NCBI RefSeq assembly: GCF_043290135.1
Contig: NC_134710.1
Coordinates: forward strand, 204,560,192-204,624,191
Direction: 5' to 3'
Length of the DNA: 64,000 nucleotides
Source: Rhipicephalus microplus
Taxonomy: Eukaryota; Arthropoda; Arachnida; Ixodida; Ixodidae
Positions 23,422 to 39,600 of this stretch are shown here, piece after piece (within the stretch, counting starts at the first letter, position 1; the number at the start of each line of letters is the position of its first letter). Under the pieces are notes generated by a model. It saw only the letters and a list, made by a program, of their open reading frames with translations. It had not been told where the DNA came from and searched no databases. A program made the translations under genes and the position numbers.

Positions 23422-23578
23422 GAAAACGCTGTAAGCGTGTGACAAACCACTGTACCTCCACTCGTACGTGATGGATTCTCAAAAAAATTCGGAAGTCAAT
23501 TCACAAGGCAATAAACTAGTTTAATGATGCCATTCGATAATTACTTGGGAAGCTGTCGTTGGGCACTTTTAAACAAAT
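23422..23578 (+). repeat. Diverged dispersed repeat family B, copy 2
   Basis: Counterpart of 20070-20228; the best-conserved blocks are CGATAATTACTTGG and the CACTTTTAA end. Confidence 0.45.
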
Positions 23579-27539
<3,961 letters not shown>

Positions 27540-27580
27540 CAGAAGGTGCTAAGAATATCTGAGTCCGGACAGGCTGGCAT

Positions 27581-28109
27581 TGGAATCTGAACTTGGCTAC
27601 CTTCAACGCTAGAACGCTAAATAGGCTATTCTAGCTGTGCTAGTCAAGGAACTAGAGGAGGTTAACTGGGACGCAATAGGGCTCAGTGAAGTTAGAAAAA
27701 ATGAGGCTTATACAGTGCTGAATACGGACGCGTCCTATGCTACCATGAGTTAGTTGACAGAAAAGAACTAGGGGTGGGATTTTTTATACACAAGAATACC
27801 ACCGGCAACATAGACGAACACCATAGAATCAGTGAGAGTGTGGCAAGTAACATAACAATGTTTAACAAAAGGTACAAGATGAAAGTGGTACAAACCTACA
27901 CGCCGACATTGAGTCATAAGGATCATTTGGTTGAAAGCTTTTATGAAGACCTAGAGCCTGCCACTAATAAAGAAAAGACAGTATACTATTCCAATGGGCG
28001 ACATTATTGCCAAAGTAACCAAAAAAGAGGCAGTAGGCTATGCAGTGGCACAATATTGATCAGCTCTAGAATCGTAAGAGAATTTATTAGTAGAGTTCGC
28101 TGGAAGTAA
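27581..28109 (+). pseudogene. RTE endonuclease domain remnant
   Basis: Begins WNLNLATFNARTLN, the usual start of the RTE apurinic-like endonuclease. NWDAIGLSEVRKNE follows in another frame, placing the 'LSE' catalytic glutamate. The frame 27774-28109 then has GFFIHKNTTGNIDE, YKMKVVQTYTPT and ESFYEDLEPATNKEKT; the QTYTPT block corresponds to the conserved Q-YAPT strand. The GDFNAK block expected next is unrecognisable (SNGRHYCQSN). The enzyme nicks target DNA to prime reverse transcription. Confidence 0.8.
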
Positions 28110-28549
28110 TAATTTACGGATATTAAATACTTTACAGGCTGGTCGTAATAGGACGTGGCGAAGACGTAATGACTCAACTAAAAATGAAATCGACATTTTT
28201 TTCTGTGTGCACACCCAGGCATCGCACAGGCTGTAAAAATAGTTGGCTAATCTGATGCAGGGACAATGGAATCGTAAGAGCTCGTATTCTCCTAGATTAA
28301 AAAAATATCAACGGCATATACTAATACGCAAGAAGCCAATCATTGCGCTAGCGGTGAGAGCGGTGACACGAATTCAGAGTTTCGTTTCAAGACAGATTCA
28401 AGGTTCTAAACAACGTAACCGACTATAGCATTGACGCGAAGAACGATAATCGTTTATTGTCATCAAAGAATGTGCAATAGAAGTCGGAGGTAGAGTCACT
28501 AGACAGGACCCTGGCAAACCATCTCCGGAGACGAAAAATCCATTTTCAA

Positions 28550-29587
28550 GAGATGACGAACAATGCATGCCTCAAATTAAAGCAACAATTTAGAAGAGCT
28601 AGGGAATGTTTCGAAGTTGACTAATAGGCGTAAGGTAGCCGACGTCGGAAGGTATAACATAGAGAAAATTGAGCAGGCTGTGAAAAACGGCACAAGCCTG
28701 AAATCTCCGAAAGCATACTTTTGCATAGGCAAAAATTGGCTTTATGCATTAAGTAACAAGGAAGCCAATAGCATAAACAACATGAAAGGAATAGTTAGGT
28801 GGCTGAAGAGTTCTACAGAGAGCTTTACAGAAGAAAAACACAAAAGATGATACTGTGAGAAAGAATAAAAGTCCAGAGCAATTTGATATCCTTTCAGCAA
28901 TGACAGGGGAAGTAAGGAAATCCCTGGAAGGACTGCAAGGAGGCAAAGCCGCTGGTGAGGATAGGGTAACAATGAACCTCCTGAAAATGGCGGGAAAAGC
29001 ATGTTAGAAAAACTGGCCACACTATATACAAAGTTGCTCTTGATGAGAAGGGTACCATAATCTTGAAAGAACGCCAAAATTTTTTGAATTCATAGGAAAC
29101 GAAAAGTCAAGAATTTAAAAATTTACAGGTCGATTAGTTTACTGTCCATTCTCTACAAACTACTTCCAAAAATAATAGCTAATAGAATGAAGGTAACATT
29201 AGATTTCAATCAACAAAAAGATCAAGCAGCATTTCAAACAGGCTACTCCCCAACAGACCATACTTATGCTATCAGTTAGGCAATAGAGAAATGCGCGGAA
29301 TACAACCAACTCCTATACTTAGCTTTCATTGATTACGAGAAGGCGTTTGACTCAGTCGATACATCAGCAGTAATGCAGGCACTACAGAATCAGGGCATAA
29401 ATGAACCCTACATAAACACATATGAAAGAAATATACATTGAATCTACAGCCACCATAATTCTCCATAAAGAAAGTGACAGAATACCAATAAAAAAGGGTG
29501 TAAAGCAAGGAGACACGATCTCTTTGGAGCTGTTTACCGCGCATTTACAAGAGAATTTGAGGGCTCTTGGTTTAGCGCACAACAGAG
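28550..29587 (+). pseudogene. RTE reverse transcriptase, N-terminal and palm part, broken
   Basis: Short plus-strand pieces in several frames: KSLEGLQGGKAAGEDRV (28915 on), where 'GKAAGEDR' equals the RT K.-G-D/E block; then RSISLLSILYKLLPKI (29132), FQTGYSPTDHT, and LAFIDYEKAFDSVDT (29321), the motif A block with its catalytic aspartate. Next come KKGVKQGDTISLELFTAHL (29493), motif B, and ENLRALGLAHNRE, where the SINE interrupts. The order is that of RTE reverse transcriptase. Confidence 0.8.
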
Positions 29588-29822
29588 AACGCGGTGGTCT
29601 AGTGGCTAAGGCACTCGGCTGCTGACCCGCAGGGCGCGGGTTCAAATCCCGGCTGCGGCAGCTGCATTTCCGATGGTGGCGGAAATGTTGTAGGCCCGTG
29701 TGCTCAGATTTGGGTGCACGTTAAAGAACCCCAGGTGGTCTAAATTTTCGGAGCCCTTCACTACGGCGTCTCTCATAATCATATAGTGGTTTTGGGACGT
29801 TAAACCCCACATATCAATCAGG
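29588..29822 (+). mobile_element. Ruka-like SINE inside the RTE reverse transcriptase
   Basis: Near-consensus plus-strand copy: GGTGGTCTAGTGGCTAAGGC, B box GGTTCAAATCCC, CAGATTTGGGTGCACGTTAA, CCCCAGGTGGTC and TTTTGGGACGTTAAACCCC, ending CATATCAATCA. The RTE coding sequence stops at ...GLAHNRE and resumes at EELGIKGNEE directly after the SINE, so little or nothing was lost. No long target duplication is evident. Confidence 0.92.
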
Positions 29823-30655
29823 AAGAGTTAGGAATAAAGGGTAATGAAGAATATTTTAGTAATCTGCGATACATTGACGACATTGCCTTGATGAGTATCT
29901 GAGGGGACAAATTGCCGCTCATGATTACTGAACTAGACGCGGAAAGCAGAAGAGCAGGTCGGGAAATTATTATGAACAAAACTAAAGTAATGTACAGCAG
30001 TCTCGGCTGAAAACAACACTTTGTGATAGGTAGAGAGTTGCTGGAAGTTCTAAAAAATTATGTCTTCTTAGCTCAGGTATAAACACGGAGCCAGACCATA
30101 AGAGTAATATTAGTAAAAAATAAGGATGGGGTGGATCACATTCGGCAAGCTTTCTCAAATCGTGGATAGTAATGTGCCACTAACTCTCAATAGGAAGCCA
30201 TAGAACAGCTGTGTTTTGCCACTACTTGCCTATGGATTAGAAACCTGGAGGCTTACATATAGGGTTGAGCCTAAATTAGAAACGACGCAGTGACCGATGA
30301 AAAGTAACACATTAAGTGTAACCTTGAGAGAAGAGAAGTGAGCAGAGGGAGTTAGAGAACAAACCATGGTTAAGGATATCATAGTTGAAATCAAGAAGAC
30401 GAAATGGACATGGACCGGGCACGTAGCACGTAGGCAGGATAACGGCTGTTCATTAAACGTCACTGACTGAAGTCCCAGTGAAGGCAATCGCACGAAGGGG
30501 AGGCAGAAAGATGGTGAGCCGACGAGATTAAAAAGTTCGCCGCTATAACGTGCCTGCAGAAAGCACAAAATTGGGATGTTTGGCGATCCTTTGAGAGGCC
30601 TTCACCCTGTAGTTGGCATAGTCAGGATGATCATGGTGATGCTACACGCACTGCT
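29823..30655 (+). pseudogene. RTE reverse transcriptase C-terminal part and 3' end
   Basis: Resumes with EELGIKGNEEYFSNLRYIDDIALMS: the palm motif C is YIDD in place of the usual F/YADD, with both aspartates kept. Later pieces include MNKTKVMYS (29974), LAYGLETWRLT-like sequence near 30227, KTKWTWTGHVARRQD (30395) and QNWDVWRSFERP (30568), in the order expected for RTE C-termini. Several stops interrupt. The 3' end near 30650 is a short GAT/TGA-rich run. Confidence 0.78.
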
Positions 30656-31045
30656 AGTGTCAAATGTATCTCCTCTGCATGGTATAGACACATCCGCTTA
30701 TTTTTTTTTTTTTTTAGATGAAGGCGATGGTTTTGGATGCCTCGGCTGCACTTTTTTCTCTGGCTATATTAGTGTTACAATGCTGAGTACTTCACAAAGC
30801 TAAAAGCAGCCTTTAAAAAGCCTCTAACGTGTTCTGCTTTGCCAGTGTAACATGGACAACGTGTAAACATAATTACACACTTGTTAAAAAGATAAGTGTT
30901 ACTGATTACAGGAACATAGCATAAAATATAAGCTTAGTGGCAGGAGATATGTGTTGTTGACAGACAACTAATTCAAAGGAAAGTTGTATCGTTCGTATAA
31001 GATAGAAAAAGAAACGTCGGGGTGTATTATTAAAGAGAAAACATC
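30656..31045. other. No recognisable feature
   Basis: Short AT-rich spacer between two LINE remnants, with an A/T homopolymer at 30701-30716. Confidence 0.4.
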
Positions 31046-32020
31046 GCTCAATCCATCAATCAATCGAGTATTTATTTCAGCTTGTACGGACAAATTGGGG
31101 TGGCGAGAAAAAAAAACAGAGAATTCAACGCCGCTTCACGAGCCTCGCCTTCCGTACATGTCAGCAGTAGGCACAAAGCGGAAGACATATATATTACAAG
31201 GAAGGTTCCTACTAATGGCTATGCATTTAGAAAAAACAAAACAAAAATAACTTTTAAAACTGGTACAGCAGACATATGTATCCTATTTAGCAACAGTAAT
31301 GTTAGTACAAAGCAATAACACAGTTTATACAAAGTAGGAAGACATGAACACATTATTACTAAGACTAAACAGATGGCCGAATAATGAGTTTGCAGATGGT
31401 AAGATAAGACAAAGTATTTAGCTGCTCATAAATTGAGGTATTTAAAAAGTTTTGCACAATGTGGCTTAACATAGAAAAACCATGATTAGTTCTTCACTTT
31501 CGTAGTACGATACTATTTTCTACTCTAATATCATGTAATGAATGGCGAAGTGCAAGTTGAAGAATGGTAGAAAGAAGTGAAAAATTTTTTCTTGTTGTTT
31601 TTTATAAAAGCATTGCAATGTGTAGTGAAATAATGTGATTACAGGTACAATATTGTGTTCTAAAAAAACCTGCTCAGTGGGCAAATTATAGAAACTATTA
31701 TCAGTTGCGTGGATTATTTTCTCTGGCATAGTTTGCAGTTTGATAACGTTTGACAAAGTTCTGTTGCCTCAGGCGAGCACACAGTAGCTAATGTGGAAAT
31801 AAAAAAACGAATAATAAAAATAAGCTCTGTTTTTGTGGAAAAAATATGTCGGTTACGCGAAGTTCTTCCTATGATTCTTGTGACTGTTGCAAAAAGATTA
31901 TTAACATGTGCATTCCGTGACAATGTGCTACTGAACATTATTCCTAATGATTTAAACGTGGTTACATACTCAAATACAGTATCACTTAGGTATGGCATGG
32001 CATCGTAACAAGACATTCTC
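31046..32020 (-). mobile_element. 5'-truncated CR1/Jockey-group LINE
   Basis: Minus-strand fragment. The frame 31714-32016 has VFEYVTTFKSLGIMFSSTL, VTRIIGRTSRNRHIFSTKTEL and a RFFISTLATVCSPE piece, the region after the RT palm in CR1-like LINEs of ticks. Further decayed coding and an A/T-rich 3' UTR extend to about 31070, where AATAAA is followed by a (GATT)n tail (minus strand, 31046-31070). The 5' break is near 32020. Confidence 0.7.
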
Positions 32021-33133
32021 CTTACAGCTGTTTACCAATTAGTGTCTTATTGTCTGCCTGTTTGCAGCCGTGTGGTCACAATTGAATTTTGTATAGTGTG
32101 ACCGCTACATACGCGTCAGAACATTTACTGACCATTTTCTTCTTTCCTTTCTTTTTCTGCTCTGTTTCTTGTCTTTATACTCCCTGCTTCTCTACTTTTT
32201 TTCTTTCTTTCTTTCTTTATCAAAAAAAGAAATTGTATCTGCTGGTAGTAATAAGGCAACCCTGTCGCGATCATGTATTAAGCAGAGCTGTTGACTCAGA
32301 GAGTGAAACTTTGGCTAAAATTACTAAAACAAAAAAAGGGCGCTAAACCGTAGCGGAGCCGTCGAAAGCCTGTTTGATGGGATAAAGCAACGGGTCGTTT
32401 CAAGAAGAAACTTTAGGAGACATGTAGCAAGAAAGAGTGAATGGAAACATTGATATTTTAGCGTTTATTTTGTCATTCTTAAAGACGTAGTTTGAGTTCA
32501 CAAAGATTAGTTATTTTTCTCTCTCTTGGCAGGTAATTTTAGCAAGCTAACATGATAGTATGATTAAACTCTACCGATCCACGTCTGAAGTCATACCTCA
32601 TTGGTAGAAAGTTCCTTATTTTAGGTTAAACTATCCACGAAATCCCCTTATGGGCTGCACGACACTTTGCTTTGGTGGTAAGCGTGTATACACTCGATGG
32701 ACATATCCGGGCCAATCTCTTCCGCGGATAATCGTTCCACCACCCCTTCGACTGCGAAGCACACCCAGACGACTGACGAAGCAAGCAGATGGATGCCAAC
32801 GTCTATTTAAACAGGTTGAGAAGGCTCGGGCGAAAAGTGGTTCAGAAGCTATTGCCAGCGACATCATCATGGTGAGTAGTGGGAGCTGCGATTGAGGCGC
32901 AACTATGTGTGGAGGGAACAAACACTAATAGCGAAAAAACCAAGTTTGATTCAAAGTCGAAGAAATCAATAGTTCAACGAGTGACATTTTTTTCTCCAAC
33001 AATAATATGTAGGTGTACTGGACAAATAATGTATTATGGGTTTTCTTATTACGCAAAATTTATTTTAGTGCCCTCTGCCTACGCTAAGTGCAGCCCTTGT
33101 ACTAAATACGTATTCATGACAAGCCCACTTGTT
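32021..33133. other. Mostly unrecognised; one possible host exon
   Basis: No repeat recognised. T-rich CTTT repeats at 32136-32218. A candidate small exon at 32815-32871 is listed separately. Confidence 0.35.
32815..32871 (+). CDS. Candidate 57-bp internal host exon
   Basis: The plus-strand segment is open in one frame (VEKARAKSGSEAIASDIIM), 19 codons, flanked by ...TATTTAAACAG on the left and ATG/GTGAGT on the right. The donor is strong; the acceptor has a poor pyrimidine tract. The frame extends upstream without a stop for many codons, so the acceptor choice is uncertain. The peptide is not recognised. This is a speculative call. Confidence 0.22.
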
Positions 33134-33147
33134 AAATTCGTCTGCGA

Positions 33148-33384
33148 GCCCCGCCGTGGTGGTCTAGTGGCTGAGGTACTCGGCTGCTGTACCGCATGTC
33201 GCGGGATCGAATGCCGGCTGCGGCGGCTGCATTTCCATTGGAGGCGGAAATCATGTAGGCCCGTGTGCTCAGATTTGGGTGCACACTAAAGAACCCCAGG
33301 TGGTCGAAATTTCCGGAGCCCTCCACCACGGCGTGTCTCATAACCACATGGTGGTTTTGGGACGTTGAACCTCACATATCTATC
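33148..33384 (+). mobile_element. Ruka-like SINE with diverged target duplication
   Basis: Full plus-strand copy with head GGTGGTCTAGTGGCTGAGG, B box GGGATCGAATGCC, CAGGTGGTCGAAATTTCCGG and tail GGGACGTTGAACCTC. Left flank AAATTCGTCTGCGA (33134) and right flank AAATTCATCGGCGAA (33385) are a likely ~14-bp target duplication with a few changes. Confidence 0.9.
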
Positions 33385-33399
33385 AAATTCATCGGCGAA

Positions 33400-36060
33400 G
33401 ACACACTCATTCACGTGTTTTATTGTTTGGCGCTTGCTTGCGTTCTCTGTTGTGCGCTAAATTGTTAGGTGAGTTTTATCGTTGGTGAACATCTCCGGAG
33501 CAGTGAACAACGGGCAGCGGAACGATGCGAATTACATTTAACGCTATCTGCTTTCGTCGGTAGCTGCGGAATCAATGCGCTGTGCAACGATGCAGTAGTA
33601 ACAAACAAATGCCTGGTGACCCAAGTCTTCTACATAAGAGGGAATCACAATGGTTGAAAATGCACTGTTCGCTGGACTTTCAATCATCAGTATTCCTGCA
33701 GACCAGTTTTTTTTTGAGCAAGCAGTGTCTACTATTCGCGTTATCGGTGAGCAGATTTCGAAGTTATCTATCATAGTACAAATCTCGTGTCTTCATTTGT
33801 ATACGTCGCAGTAATTTATCAGATTATATGCAAAAAAGGTAAACATAACGCAGGGAGTGTCCACAGATTTTTTGTTCCCATTACCACTTTTTGATGCAAT
33901 AAGTAATTGTGACCATTGAATAAACTAAATTGTCATTATTTTGGCGAGACTGGGCGTTCCTTATTTCTGTTAAAACAGATGATCAGAAGCATTGTTCATG
34001 CTAAATAACCTGCGTAAGTGTGAAACAAATAAGCCACGCTGCAAGTATCACATGTATACGCTGCTACGCTGTCGGTTGCCTTAATTCATCGGTGGAAGAT
34101 GCAACGAACGGCGAATAAAAGTTCGAAGAATAAGTTTTCTTGTAAAACCCAAGCAAAGTGAACGGTAGTACGCTTAAACATCACTATTTAGTCATGCGAT
34201 CGTGTTAGATTAGCTGGGGTTGAAGTGCATTCGTGGATTACTCGCCAGCGATTGCCTTAGCACTGGTCTTTAGCGGGCAGGGACCCGTGAAAAGTAAATT
34301 GACATCAAATTTTGCGCTGGTGCTCACTAAATGACGTCACTTGTTTACTAGCTACTGAGTCACAACCGCTTTATTTTTTGTTCTGCCACAAGTGTTCTCT
34401 CCTCACAGAGATGGCGCTAATCCCCGTGAGCAGCTGATTAGCTGCCGTTTTCTGAATGAATGGGCTTCTGTAGAGCCTTTGCAACCACTCTACATATACC
34501 TTTCAGAAGCCACGGAGGAAAAAAAAACGTGGCGAAACTGTCTGAAGTGAGAGCTGCCCGCTTCGAATCTTTAAGCTCTTCGTTGCGCATTGCGTGGGAT
34601 ATTATTTCCACACCGATGGTCGTGTCGACTTTATGTCCTCAAGCTTCAGTGCCAACGTATACATCACAATTTGGTACTGTTTCCGAGTGCTGTACTCGCT
34701 TTCAGAGAACTGTAGGCTTAGCAACTGCCGCTATTGGCAGAACATGAGCTCGGTGATCTGCGATAGTGCGAGGGCTACCAAACTTCGGAGTTCATAATAA
34801 TGTGCGAATGTTTGCTTATTCCTCTTTTTTCTAGGTAGCGTGACCAGTCTGAAAGTCCAAAACTCATTCATCGCTAGCAAAATTATGGAAGATTTATGTT
34901 ACCATCTACGGCTAAATCTACGAAACCAAACGAGAAAAAGAAAAATCAGCACTTGTTGCCAGACCTGTATTGGCTCCCTCAGCTAAATCTGTTGTGTTAT
35001 TATACGCGAATCTGATTGCAAAAAAGAGCTTGGCATTTTCTGTCCGCGACGTCTATGGACCCGGCACGGATGGAAGAAATCTGCGACGTGGGGTCACGTG
35101 ATGCACCATCCGCCACCAAAAAGACGGAGTCGGTCCATCGTGTTGATACACGCCAACGGCAGGGAAAAGTACTTTGCACTGAATGCCGTAGGAGCCACAC
35201 AGCAGAGCCACACAGCATTCGCACATTATTATGAACTCTGGTGTTCAAAGTTAAGCTTTATGGTATTCCTAAACCTCAGTATTAGTAAGAACATGAAAGC
35301 CACTTTTGCAGATTATTTATGTATCCAGAGAGACACAAATTGACGCAATGATGGTGACTGTCAGTGTATAATGAACTAACATTCAGCAATTAACATTTGA
35401 ATCACGAAAGCAAGCGGACATAATTGTATTTGTATTTGCGTGGCATCGCCGTCAACCCACGCTAGATTTTTCTTTAACTTTTGGGTTGTGGGGGAGCGGC
35501 GCACTAGAGATCAGTCGGGCAGAGAAAATGAAAAGAGCGCCCATGGCTCATGGTGACATAAGTTAATGGAAACGATTTAGCTCTCACAGACTGCGAAGCA
35601 GGGAAGACGCGAGACAAGTGAGCAAGAATCGCAGCATATATCTTATAGTGGGACCAGACTCGTCCTAAAATAATAGAGCAAACGCTCAAGACACCCACTA
35701 AGAAAGGAAACGTACGACACAAGTGCTGACCAAATACTTCGTTATTTTTACATACGCCAACGCATACAAAATAAGCAAGCAGACTTATCGCCCATGCACA
35801 CACAATAGTTTTAAACTAAAACATGCATCAAGGATGGTCGCGTAATGGCTGTGTCATGACAAGCAATAATACTTAGATAGGTATAGCGAAAAAGAAGTAA
35901 AGAAAAAGTAAAAAGGAAAAAGAAGTGCTTTTGCCCTCTAATGATATCCTCATACGAACCAACAAGACCATAATGAAGTTTTATTTTTAGTGACCACAAT
36001 CGAAGCCAACTAGTAGGGCGAGCCGTAGCTTCACGTGCCACTACCATTTTCTTGGGTATT
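33400..36060. other. No recognised gene
   Basis: Unique-looking sequence with scattered frames of 60-100 codons on both strands, none with a recognisable domain. Donor-like GTTAG/GTGAGTT at 33466-33477 has no partner I can defend. Confidence 0.35.
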
Positions 36061-36690
36061 GCCAATTCTAAAACTTGCTAGTATTTTGATGGAGTTGGCA
36101 TTTGTGCCTCCGACTTTTACTTTGGCATACGCGGCCTGATCACCACTGCTCACATGTTAGTATTTTGAAGGGAGTTTTCTGCGTCATGTTCACTTTTGCG
36201 TCGAAGCAATTTTGCGTCCAAGCTATAAATTTTGCTTCCAAGCTATAACACACGAACGCCACTTTGCTCGCAGCAGCGGCCACGCTTGCAAAATAAGTGA
36301 TAAGCTCAAAGTTCCAAAGTGTGGGACCAGCTAAAGTAACGACTTCCACAGTTCAAGTTCATTTTGTGTATACCTGGGCGTTCTTTGCGCTGGGCCTTTT
36401 TTGTAAAGAAGTAACGTGGAGCAAGTTTCTAGCTGCTTCCTGTCTTTCCAGTGACACTTCATTTTCTTCCCATATCACGTCCATTGCTTCACTCTTAATG
36501 TGAAATTGTGATTTAATTTTGTATTTTCATTATTGTTTATGATTTTTGTTTCATTTTTTGTTGCTATTGTGTGTTTTTGATTGACTAAAGTCATTACAGA
36601 GCCATTAACTGCTTTGTTGGGCCCACAACAGTGTCATATACACGCACGTACCTGACGAAAAACTGCAATAAACTTTGAACTTCTTCCTGA
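36061..36690. other. Unrecognised; possible polyadenylation signal
   Basis: T-rich sequence ending with AATAAA at 36667-36672 shortly before GAACTTCTTCC. It looks like the 3' end of a transcript or LINE on the plus strand but no coding signature precedes it. Confidence 0.3.
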
Positions 36691-39600
36691 GGCAAAAACG
36701 CTCAAACACACACTACGCCATAAATCACTAAACTTTTGCGAGGTGGGAAATGCATTATACTATTCTGCATCATTCTGCGGAAAAGCAAGGTCCCCACTGC
36801 GCGTCTCCAAACCCCCTCGCAATTCAATTCGTGTAAACGTTAGTCTCTCCAGACATGACGCCTGTATATGATGTTTTTTTTTTCGAAGAAGGCGTCTCTC
36901 TGTAAAAGAATATTCGACTGTTATGCCCGGGGCCGGCTTCAAATTTCTGCTTATCCCAGATGTTCTTGTTCATTGCACGCTATTGCGATTGCAGACACCG
37001 GCGGTAGGATGCAACCACTAACTTTGGTTGTTGTTGTTATCTCATAACAGCTTTCGCTCTAAAGAATGTATGTCATAGCAAGCTTTTCACATATTGAATT
37101 CGGCGTGTGCGGTGCGTACCGCCATTAGTTAATTCCGCTTTCGATGACGCGATGGCACCAAACTCGTATATACCACCCATCGCTGTGCTCCCCATCGTTT
37201 CCAGACAGATATACAATCAGTTTATAGAGAACACAATGTTGTGTAAGTGGAGCATCAAATAACGTCATTTTAATAAAGTAGGTAGACAGACTTTGACGAT
37301 TGCAGCTAGGGCCCTGCGCAGTGTTTACGTAGGTGTATCACTCGACCATAAAAGTAGCAACAATTCACTCCCACAGTGATTAACCTCTAAAGCGCTTTTT
37401 TTTTTTCAAAACGCACAATTGGGCTTTTATGCTGTCGCGCCGCGCACCCGCTGAACGTGAGATTGGATGCACGCAGCTGAGCGAAGCTTCTGTCTGTGGA
37501 TTACAAACGCGAACTTCACATGTATGTCATAATCTGACCAGCTGAGCGCCGACAGAGCTTAGCTTCTGGGCACGGGGTTTGGGACGTTGTGTGAAGAAGA
37601 TCCAGCGTCGTGATTGAGACACAGATGGCGCTCCTTGCATCAGCATAGCTGAGAACGCTGAGGAAAAACGCACGCCTCCTCAGCCTCGTGGTTCGAAAAG
37701 GCCCGGCGTTATTTGCACGAGGCGGCCGTCTTGGCTGTCGCACAAAGAGCATCGTTTTGTAAGCAGCCGGAAACAGGTCTCAATAAAGCTTTCGTAACAC
37801 TGCTTCTTGAGATGTCAGTATGTGACAGGCCTTCTTATCAGTGCGATGGCACACATCTTAAAATACATTCTTTTCTAGAATGTACATCGACCAACAAATA
37901 CTTCTCAATGTAGGCGCAGACTGTTGCCATTTTTGTAGAAAAAAATTGAATAATTTTCAATATGAAATTTGAAGAAACCTCTCAGAATATTTCAAAATAT
38001 GAAATCATGTGTTATCTATGACTCCTGTAAATTCGAGAACAATTTCTTACTTGAACATATTGAAAAAATTACGCAACAGTGGAAGCAATAACTGAGTTTC
38101 GCAATCCGTCAAGATGGTGCTCCGTGCCTATTATTCACTGAATAGAATAAAAGAGGCGCATGCTTCACGAAAACTCCTACTGCGCTTCTGTCCTTAGCTG
38201 AACAATTTGGAGCTGCACCGGCATGAATTTCTCTCGGAATGGAAACACTTATTTTCTGAATGAATTTAGTGACACCAAAGGAACGCTGACGTTGTTTGCT
38301 TTTCTTCTCAGAGATTTAAGGGTGCACCACCAAGACATGTTGTTTAATAGTTGTCTCTGTCTTACTGAAATATAAATTTATACGCACTTGGTGTTGTGCG
38401 ATTATTCAGTGTGAACATGGGGCAATGCGATGGTCAGAAATTGTGCAGACCTCTGCAGGAGAGAAGGAGGAAAACATGCAGGAAGATCAACCAGGTGCGC
38501 ATCCTGTAGGCTATACTGAGCAGAAATAGTCGAATTAAGAAACGAAAAGATAGAAAAAAGGTGGAGAATGCGTGAATTCTGTGTCAAGTTAAACATAACC
38601 GTCTATTTTGCCCGAGGCAAAAAGATTGGATCGTATTTTGACAGTGTAATAGGGCTCAGCATACTGAATTTGCAAAAAAAAACAGTTACGGGAAGTTTAT
38701 TTGTTAATCTGTGCGAAAGAAAGAAATAGATGTGGGGCCGTCAGCGTATAATCAGGGTGCACCGCTGCAGAATATCAAAAGAGCCACACCTATATATCAC
38801 TGTATGCCACTCATTCGTGAAAAACATTCTATATTGTGGACCAAATGTTGTTGTTTCACTTACTCACATTAGTTGACGATTGCTAGTTAATCACTGCACT
38901 CATACAGCCACAAACAAATACTCTCGTGGGGGTAGTGCCTTAACACCATCGCCGTTATCATTCTCCTCCTTATGCGCAATTGATAGCGGATTCACCGTTC
39001 GTGTATTGACTCAGAATAGACGTTGCAAAAAGTGCCTCGGGCTGCTGTCATGCATCCATCACACGATACCCCTTCTTGCTGAGCTGCTGTGTGCATTCGT
39101 GGGGCTGAGTGGAAAGAAGAGTGAATGCAAAGCTATCTTTATCCAATATTTCAGTGGCTACTGAGTCTGCCGGTGAACAGCGATGGAATAGCGTCGGTCT
39201 CATTGTTGTCATGGAGGCTATACATTGCGCCGTACGCGACTGGCAACGCTTCTCTTTAACCACGGTGCAAGAATACCTTAGGTAAGTGAACGCCGGACTA
39301 TCCGATGCCCGATAGTGTTCTGCTTCGCCAGGAGCCTGGGAGATGGCGCTACAAACTTTGTCTCGGCTTCGCCTTCCCCCTTCTAGGTGTAGGACCACCT
39401 CGTAATGTAAGAAGGAAGCGGTTCTCCTTTATCGTCGCCACAACACCCTCGCTGCTCCATCAGCCTCCGCCTTTATCAACCCCTCTTTCGCGGCGCCGCT
39501 CTATGCGTGTTGCGTTGTTGATATCACGCTTATACCCAGTTTTTCTCAAATGTGGAAACCGTCACTTACGTGCCGGATGTACTTTGCGGAATTCGCCAGG

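Larger units (their letters stand above)
27540..30655 (+). mobile_element. RTE-type LINE, degenerate, with nested SINE
   Basis: Plus-strand non-LTR element with an endonuclease-RT order and no separate ORF1 visible, as in RTE/BovB-like elements (tick copies are often misannotated as craniofacial development protein 2-like). It starts near LATFNARTL (27596), has RT pieces between 28.6 and 30 kb, and ends near 30650 in a short TGATCATGGTGATG run, typical of RTE tails. Numerous stops and frameshifts mean it is inactive. A Ruka-like SINE interrupts the RT at 29588-29822. Confidence 0.82.
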
